A stretch of 14,146 bases of DNA from Acanthaster planci (taxonomy: Eukaryota > Echinodermata > Asteroidea > Valvatida > Acanthasteridae): assembly GCF_001949145.1 (NCBI RefSeq), contig NW_019091355.1, positions 3,722,476 to 3,736,621 of the forward strand, in the 5' to 3' direction. The notes beneath the pieces are model-generated. The model was not told where the DNA came from, made no database searches, and worked only from the letters and a program-made list of their open reading frames with translations. Shown one piece after another: positions 9,120-14,146 of the stretch. The translations under genes were made by a program, and so were the position numbers. The stretch's first letter is position 1. Each line of letters begins with the position of its first letter.

Positions 9120-9900
9120 GTTGGCTGGGGGTAGGGTGATGTGGACAGAATGTTTCTCATCCGGTCACTCGGCCAGCTTGGCCTTGGGATCTTTTGCTCC
9201 AGGAAAAATAAATTTGTCCAGGAATTATCGATGCTCGACCTTCTTTCCTCTGGTGTGTATTAATATATAACGAGAATCGATTCCTAGTAGGGGAACTGGG
9301 CAGCTTGCGCTGGCGAATACGGCAACAAGCAAATAAGCAGAGACAGCGGGGAAAACGTGGTGGTGTGCATGGGCGTCATAGACCCCCGAACACTCGGGAC
9401 ATATTCGGTTTATCCACACTGTGCGGCACGGGTTCAATTCCATCGGTATCATAATTATGTCAACGCCTAATAACGATAAGGCATCCCACTGCAGCTTGCA
9501 CCATTGGAATAACAACATCAGACGGAGAAAAGCGCCAAAATTCACACACTTCTACACAACAAAGACCCCGGCCACCTTCGCTGATTAGCAGTGACCCCTC
9601 TTGGCCCAGCTTTAGGGAGACCATTATGAGTAGGCGGGGCCCTGGTTCTCCGCGGAGGTGGTGGTGAGCGGCGGCCTTTGATGGAGGCAAGCGGCCCGGG
9701 CTTTGTATGCCCAAAAAAGGAGCTGTCGGCACGGCTCGACACAGAGCCGATGTGTCACGTGGAATGTTGGCGCTCTTATGTCTCTCGTCACTTGGCCCCT
9801 TGATTGACAAACGACGTACGTTGAACGGAATACAATTAGGATCTAATCTCGGCAATGATTGTACAACGGCATTGGGGGCTCTGACGAGGTTAGGATGTGC
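9120..9900. promoter_or_regulatory. Candidate cis-regulatory module with TCF HMG plus helper site and PBX site
   Basis: This is the longest GC-richer island. It contains CGGCGGC (9669-9675) joined to CCTTTGATG (9675-9683), a textbook HMG-plus-helper pair for TCF. TGATTGACA (9801-9809) is a PBX/TALE core. A second PBX core lies just outside at 9954-9961. The overlapping minus-strand frames at 9225-9855 have no recognisable domain. Function is inferred from motif grouping. Confidence 0.4.
9669..9683 (+). promoter_or_regulatory. TCF HMG site fused to helper element
   Basis: CGGCGGC is the reverse complement of GCCGCCG, which fits the helper consensus GCCGCCR. It overlaps by one base CCTTTGATG, the complement of CATCAAAGG, a strong TCF core. 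Helper elements are contacted by the C-clamp of TCF proteins that have one. Confidence 0.4.
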
Positions 9901-10329
9901 AAGTTGAGTTGCGCATGAACCTCACATACAATGTGCTAATTTGAATAATTCTAGTCAATCACTCCTATCTTCATATCAAACAAACGGTCGGTGTTGAATC
10001 AAACGACATTAAAAAGATGCAGGAGCCGAGTGCGTCTACTACTGATTTAATCTGATGGAATCGTGCATGAAAAGTGAATGGAAATAGCACCCAAATTATT
10101 CTGTCCATTACAAAATTCAGAATAAGACAACTAATAATATGGAATAGCAAACTACCTTAAGGGTGGGTTAATTTCACATCGTTAGGAGGTATTTTCCTTA
10201 GAGTGCATCCTACTAGTGTCAACCAAACTGGAATACTGCAGATTTTGGCCTCGCATACCTGAGACAATTGGTGTTCCCGTGGCATCAAATTAAAAGATAC
10301 CGTTATTTGGAGCTGAGCCGAAGTCCACC
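9901..10329. other. AT-rich spacer
   Basis: No exon or repeat is recognised. GTCAATCA at 9954-9961, read on the other strand, is a PBX core TGATTGAC. Confidence 0.4.
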
Positions 10330-10375
10330 TTTGGCTTATACCGCGCGATGGGTCTGGACGCGTTTCACTAAGCCA

Positions 10376-10385
10376 CAGAGGGCGC
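10376..10385 (+). promoter_or_regulatory. CTCF-like core
   Basis: CAGAGGGCGC, followed by T, matches the central bases of the bilaterian CTCF motif (YAGRKGGCRS). The upstream flank GCCA is one base out of register with the full vertebrate consensus. It lies in a small GC-richer island, about 10330-10460. Confidence 0.3.
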
Positions 10386-10729
10386 TATCCAGCTTCTTCT
10401 CTTGGAAAACACGGCACTAGCGCTGCAAAATTCCCTTTTGGCCAAGGGCGCCGTCCAAAAAGCACACGTTAAGAGTTAAATAGTTTTACTATTTATCCAA
10501 AATTTCCCGAGACATTTTTAAAACATCGTCAGTTATGTCAGAATTGTAGAGAAAACTTTGATTTTTTTTCCATTGGCCCATGATGTTCATTTCCTGAAAA
10601 TGAACGAGAAAAATTAATGTGACATTTCGTCACGGTATTTTCTTTATCAAGTAAGTGAAGCCTTAAACCTGACCAACAGTGTTCAAAGCCGATTTTATTA
10701 ATTAAATTGAAATCGAACCGGCCATATAC
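10386..10729. other. Spacer with 8-bp hairpin
   Basis: Mostly AT-rich after 10460. GTTCATTT (10585-10592) and AAATGAAC (10598-10605) form a perfect inverted repeat with a five-base loop. AATCAAAG, a TCF-type core, reads on the minus strand at 10563-10556. No gene is seen. Confidence 0.35.
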
Positions 10730-10980
10730 AAAAAAGGGCATGGGGGACCTACCGCTATGCCATCCATGGCACTACATGCCCCAGGCAGGGTACTTCAATG
10801 CCTTGTCTCATTTTAACCCTCGCAACGTGTTGTGTCATCAAAGCTATGCCGCCTTCGCTAATCTCTCCCGTACAATAACTCGGCCTCCGGCCGGTAAGTC
10901 GGCGGTCAATTCTCGATCGTCCGGTCGGTGAGAGGTGAACCGGAACAACGCGGTGACGTAACCAAACCCCACGAGCCCAG
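10730..10980. promoter_or_regulatory. GC-richer island with TCF core and helper-like element
   Basis: CATCAAAG (10836-10843) is followed after four bases by GCCGCCT (10848-10854), which differs from the helper consensus only at the last base. The plus-strand frame at 10707-10931 has no domain. A strong donor-like GGTAAGT near 10891-10897 is noted but has no matching coding exon. Confidence 0.3.
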
Positions 10981-12590
10981 GTAGACTCATGAATATTAAG
11001 TGTTACATTTCATATAGCACTTATCAACAAATTTCCACCCACTGTTTGGGAGAGGAGATAACGAATACAAAATTACTTCTGAAGGAAAAATGAATAAAAC
11101 CATTTCCTTGAATGTGTTCGACGGAAAACCAGTCACCTATCACGTTACTTTTCGCACGTGAGGAATTTAAATCATTAGGGGGAAGTCTGTTAATATAACA
11201 GTAAACAATCCACAGAAATGTTGTTGTATTCGATGAGATAGTTCTATGCAGCCGACGCCGCCCTGACAATGAGAACTTTTGGATCTGAGCTGGAATAAAA
11301 GACGAGGGATAATATCGGGTTACACATGTAACAGGAAATTAGCTGTTCAATCCCCCAAAACATTTCAGGTTTAGAGGGTGCAAGCCACAGTGTACATCGT
11401 ACACTTCTAACCAGGGTGACCGTTTGAAGCAACCGTCCGTGCAACTTGACAGACATTTTTTTTGGGGGGGGGGACAAAAGGGAATGATTTTTACGCAGAT
11501 TTCTTACAGAATTCTGTAAAATCGGCACTTCAAACAGAAACATATAGCAGCTTTAGTTTGAACATTTTTTTTCAAATGAATGATTTACAAACCAAAACAG
11601 ATCAGTTAAGTCATTCTATGGAATGATGGAATTTCCTGGGACTTTGACGTCGTGTGAGCCAAGCTTCACCTTAGATTAGGCACTTAACTTGTTTATATGC
11701 GGCTTAATTATAAGCAATTTTATAACCTCTACATGCGAGTTTAAGTATTTATAATGTGCTGTGTGCAGTTGCAGATTTTTAAAAGTGCATTTAGCGGAAT
11801 TGTGCCATTACACTGGCGTCGTCACCAAAAATGCGTCGACTCCAACGGCAGTGCGGCAGGATTGTTTGTAGCGACCAATTGCAATAGTCGAGTGAAGCAA
11901 AAGTCGAAATGGCTGCGAACAGCGAAAAACAACTGTAATGCGATTTGTGGAGTCATGTTTCCTTCTTTTATGAGAGCCAATACTAATTAGACCGACCGAC
12001 TGATCAACCGACCAAACCAGGCAGCCGGCTACACTACCTCAGACAACGGCACAACGAACCATGAAATCAATCGATGCGTGGGCCAGCAGACTGAAAAATA
12101 ATAGGTTAATGGGAACATTGGACGAACAATCTAGTGTAAGAGAGGGTAACCATTTTAATTTCGAGCGTTGGCGCGTGACAAAAATTAACGAACCGATAGC
12201 GGGACGCCAAAATTAAGCTTCCATCTTCGCATGACGGGAGGTTGTGCAATGAATGTCGAAACCAGTGAGAACAAATTGGCACCAATTTCATAGAATGCGG
12301 TGACTCACGTCATGTCAGCTGTTTGATGCTGGATTCTGGTAGTAATGTGAATTCCTTTTCCCACCAAAAAGACCTGGCAAGCCCACACTTGGTTTGTATC
12401 GTGGAAAAGGACGTAAAACAGCAACCTCACTGACACAAAATGATATCCACTCTCCTCTCCGACCGGCTGAACGTTTGACGTTGCGCCCTTGGCCAATTAT
12501 GAAATTTACTCTCCCCACATCTGTTCTTAAAACAAGATGTTGAACGGTGGCATCATAATATCACGATGTCCGAAGGATAAGAACCCCATC
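10981..12590. other. AT-leaning flank, no gene seen
   Basis: It contains the T8-G10 tract (11456-11473) and a short CCGA-type repeat at 11991-12012. The open frames at 11024-11543, 11754-11990 and 12106-12518 have no recognisable motif. I saw no tRNA, snRNA or transposon ends. Confidence 0.45.
11456..11473 (+). repeat. T8-G10 homopolymer junction
   Basis: Eight T are followed directly by ten G. Such runs are unstable in replication and prone to sequencing error. Confidence 0.7.
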
Positions 12591-12888
12591 TCCTCTCTTA
12601 AACATGTTTGTGGAGAAGGATTTCGCGATAATTTTCAGCCCGTCTTCAGCGGTCTTAGAAACTAGGCCACTGTCCCCTAGTCCAATTCCAGTTCGGTTTC
12701 ACAACTCAGCCGCGACAAAGCCATTTGGTCATCGCCTCGCCGAGAAATTTGTGGCGGGGAGCGTGTGATATCTCTCGCCTTGCCGGTGACGCGACCAGGC
12801 GGAAGAAAATTTTTAAAAGCTTGGTGGATGACACCGACAACGAACCCATTACCATCGACGCATAAGTCCGGTGCATTTTAGGGTGTTA
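12591..12888. other. Mixed-composition flank, no gene seen
   Basis: This is slightly GC-richer than its left neighbour. No exon, repeat or motif cluster stands out. Confidence 0.35.
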
Positions 12889-12900
12889 CCCCCCCCCCCC
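12889..12900 (+). repeat. C12 homopolymer
   Basis: Twelve C in a row, the only long C run on the plus strand; other long runs here are G. Confidence 0.8.
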
Positions 12901-12954
12901 AATGCAGGATCTGTCTTGGGAGCTGGTTACCGGTACGGGGTATAGGATGACATG

Positions 12955-13033
12955 ATGGGTGGTAGGAAGAGAAACAGGGGTGAGGAAAAAGGTAAAGGTC
13001 ATGGTGGTGTATGAGCGCCGAAAGGAAGGGGGC
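12955..13033 (+). repeat. Purine-rich low-complexity tract
   Basis: Mostly G and A with few interruptions, rich in GGAAG, GGGG and GGTGG words. It is followed about 270 bases later by a pyrimidine-rich tract of opposite polarity. Confidence 0.5.
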
Positions 13034-13247
13034 GTGACTCTCTTCAAGGCGAAGAGGGGCAGGACACTTATCTCTTTCCGGCTAGCCAACAATCAACTGT
13101 GTGCACGTGGTTTGCCCTTCATTTATACGTTGAAGAGACAATTTATTTTGTTAGTAAAGCTGTGACCGAGTTGTCGCGACAAAAGAACTTGTTCCCATAA
13201 TCTTTAGTCTTCACAAAACGTGTGCAGTCCCCACGGCCAAGGAACTC

Positions 13248-13267
13248 GTGTGTGTGTGTGGGGGGGG
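13248..13267 (+). repeat. GT microsatellite ending in G8
   Basis: Six GT units run straight into eight G. It is a simple repeat, likely polymorphic in length. Confidence 0.7.
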
Positions 13268-13306
13268 AGGTGTCCATTTCAAAGCCATTTTCAAGAAAAT
13301 TGCCGA

Positions 13307-13399
13307 TTTCCACCCCCTTTTTTCTTCTGTTCCACTTTTTCTTTAAATTTCTCTTTCTTTTCTCTCGGTCTCTTGTCACATTCCTCTTTTTGTCCCCCA
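13307..13399 (+). repeat. Pyrimidine-rich tract
   Basis: About 90 bases dominated by C and T, ending in CCCCCAG, which resembles a splice acceptor. No coding exon follows that I can support, so it is called low-complexity sequence. Confidence 0.5.
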
Positions 13400-13899
13400 G
13401 GGAGTGAAAAAGCAGAAAAACACCCCCTTCCAGGGTGTCCATGCAAGGGTGAGAGTTTTGGTAATACATAAATAAAAAAAGAGAGGAGATTATTGTGACC
13501 CTGATATAATTTGGAGGGAAAGACTATTAGTAACTTTAAGCATGATGAAATTGTGGTTATCATTGGTTTGCTAGTTTATTAAAAAAAATTAAAACAAATT
13601 CACATTACATAGGAATTAACACAAATGACTCCGATCAACAAGTTAATTTTTTAATTGATGGAATCACAAAGAAACACATTAAAAGGAAAAAAAATGAAAT
13701 ACTGCCACACTTTATTTACTTGGATTAAAGAAAAAAGGGCAACATCTGATAGGGAAGTGAGGATGGTGAGTGGTGAGAGTAAGAGTGGTGATTCCGGTTG
13801 TGATTTGGACAGCGCTGGCTACAAAGGTCATTCAATAACCCCAACGCTCTGGAGTGTATGTGAAATCATATTGAAATGGGAGAATTTGGGACTGTTCGG
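13400..13899. other. AT-rich flank with G-rich repeat-like patch
   Basis: Mostly A/T-rich. The patch at 13757-13794 is rich in GGTGA and GAGTGG words, an imperfect simple repeat. TACAAAGG at 13820-13827 is a TCF-type core. No gene is seen. Confidence 0.4.
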
Positions 13900-14146
13900 T
13901 AGGGCTGTGCCAAATATCCGCATATTCGATCGAGTATCAAATATTCGAATATTATTTTCCGAATGCGAATATTTGAGAGCAAAATTCATGAAAACAAGGG
14001 GAAAATTTTCTTTTGTTTTAAATGCCAAATATTGCACTGTGGAGGCTTGTTTCAAGCAGGCTCAAATGAAAAGCGACAGAAATCTCACAACGATTCCAAA
14101 ATTAATTTGTTCATTACAAAATTTGAAAGGACAAGAAGTATTGTTC
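13900..14146. mobile_element. Probable hAT-type DNA transposon terminus, truncated by window edge
   Basis: The element appears to start with TAGGGCTGTGCC at 13900, which resembles terminal inverted repeats of hAT transposons and their non-autonomous derivatives. Dense copies of the subterminal word AATATTCG/CGAATATT follow at 13925-13976. TCAAATATTCG (13937-13947) and CGAATATTTGA (13966-13976) form an 11-bp perfect inverted repeat around an 18-base spacer. The eight bases before it (CTGTTCGG, 13892-13899) would be the target-site duplication if the matching right end lies beyond the window. No transposase coding is visible, so it may be a MITE or a larger element cut off here. Confidence 0.45.

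Noticed and set aside
9431-9441. GGTTCAATTCC, a perfect match to the tRNA B-box
   Set aside because: The flanking bases do not form a T-stem and no A-box or cloverleaf can be folded upstream.
9460-9855. 131-residue minus-strand frame
   Set aside because: No domain or family resemblance, and overlapping frames of similar length exist on the same DNA, as expected of GC-richer non-coding sequence.
10885-10900. Strong donor-like GGTAAGT
   Set aside because: GTAAGT occurs several times in the window, about as often as chance predicts, and no coding or promoter evidence marks an exon here.
13401-13447. Possible small exon between CCCCCAG and GTGAGA on the plus strand
   Set aside because: The acceptor-like site sits in a low-complexity pyrimidine tract and the enclosed peptide has no recognisable family.

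Overview
The window reads as animal nuclear DNA that is almost entirely non-coding. There are no prokaryotic-style genes, no ribosome-binding-site spacing and no operons. Long AT-rich stretches alternate with short GC-richer islands, with homopolymer and microsatellite tracts and a transposon end. One piece is clearly a gene: the first coding exon of a TCF/LEF transcription factor, the nuclear effector of Wnt/beta-catenin signalling, on the minus strand at 1160-1378. Its beta-catenin-binding segment lies at the same residue numbers as in human TCF7L2 but has diverged in detail, as expected for an invertebrate. I infer a marine invertebrate, most likely a deuterostome such as an echinoderm; the sequence does not prove the taxon.

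Layout. Bases 1-1159 are the start of intron 1 (minus strand); no further TCF exon is visible, so the HMG-box exons lie outside the window to the left. 1160-1378 is coding exon 1, with an ATG preceded by an in-frame stop and ending at a near-perfect splice donor. 1379 to about 1720 is the 5' leader and probable proximal promoter, with two CCAAT boxes, a perfect PBX-PREP/MEIS decamer (TGATTGACAG), a CRE-like site and upstream ORFs. From about 1720 to 14146 no convincing exon is seen on either strand. If intergenic, this is roughly 12.4 kb of 5' flanking DNA of the TCF gene, and it could also hide a far-upstream non-coding exon.

Within the flank, GC-richer islands (about 3290-3660, 4110-4440, 5440-5910, 6230-6720, 7370-7640, 9120-9900, 10330-10460 and 10730-10980) stand out from AT-rich DNA and are the best candidates for cis-regulatory modules. 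Four carry a TCF HMG-type core (CTTTGA or its complement) next to a GCCGCC-like 'helper' element, the two-part site used by C-clamp-containing TCF proteins. That suggests the gene may be controlled by its own product. Other recognisable sites are PBX cores, a Su(H) site, T-box half-sites and a CTCF-like core. All regulatory calls rest on motif inspection alone.

The right end (13900-14146) looks like the terminal part of a hAT-type DNA transposon, cut by the window edge.
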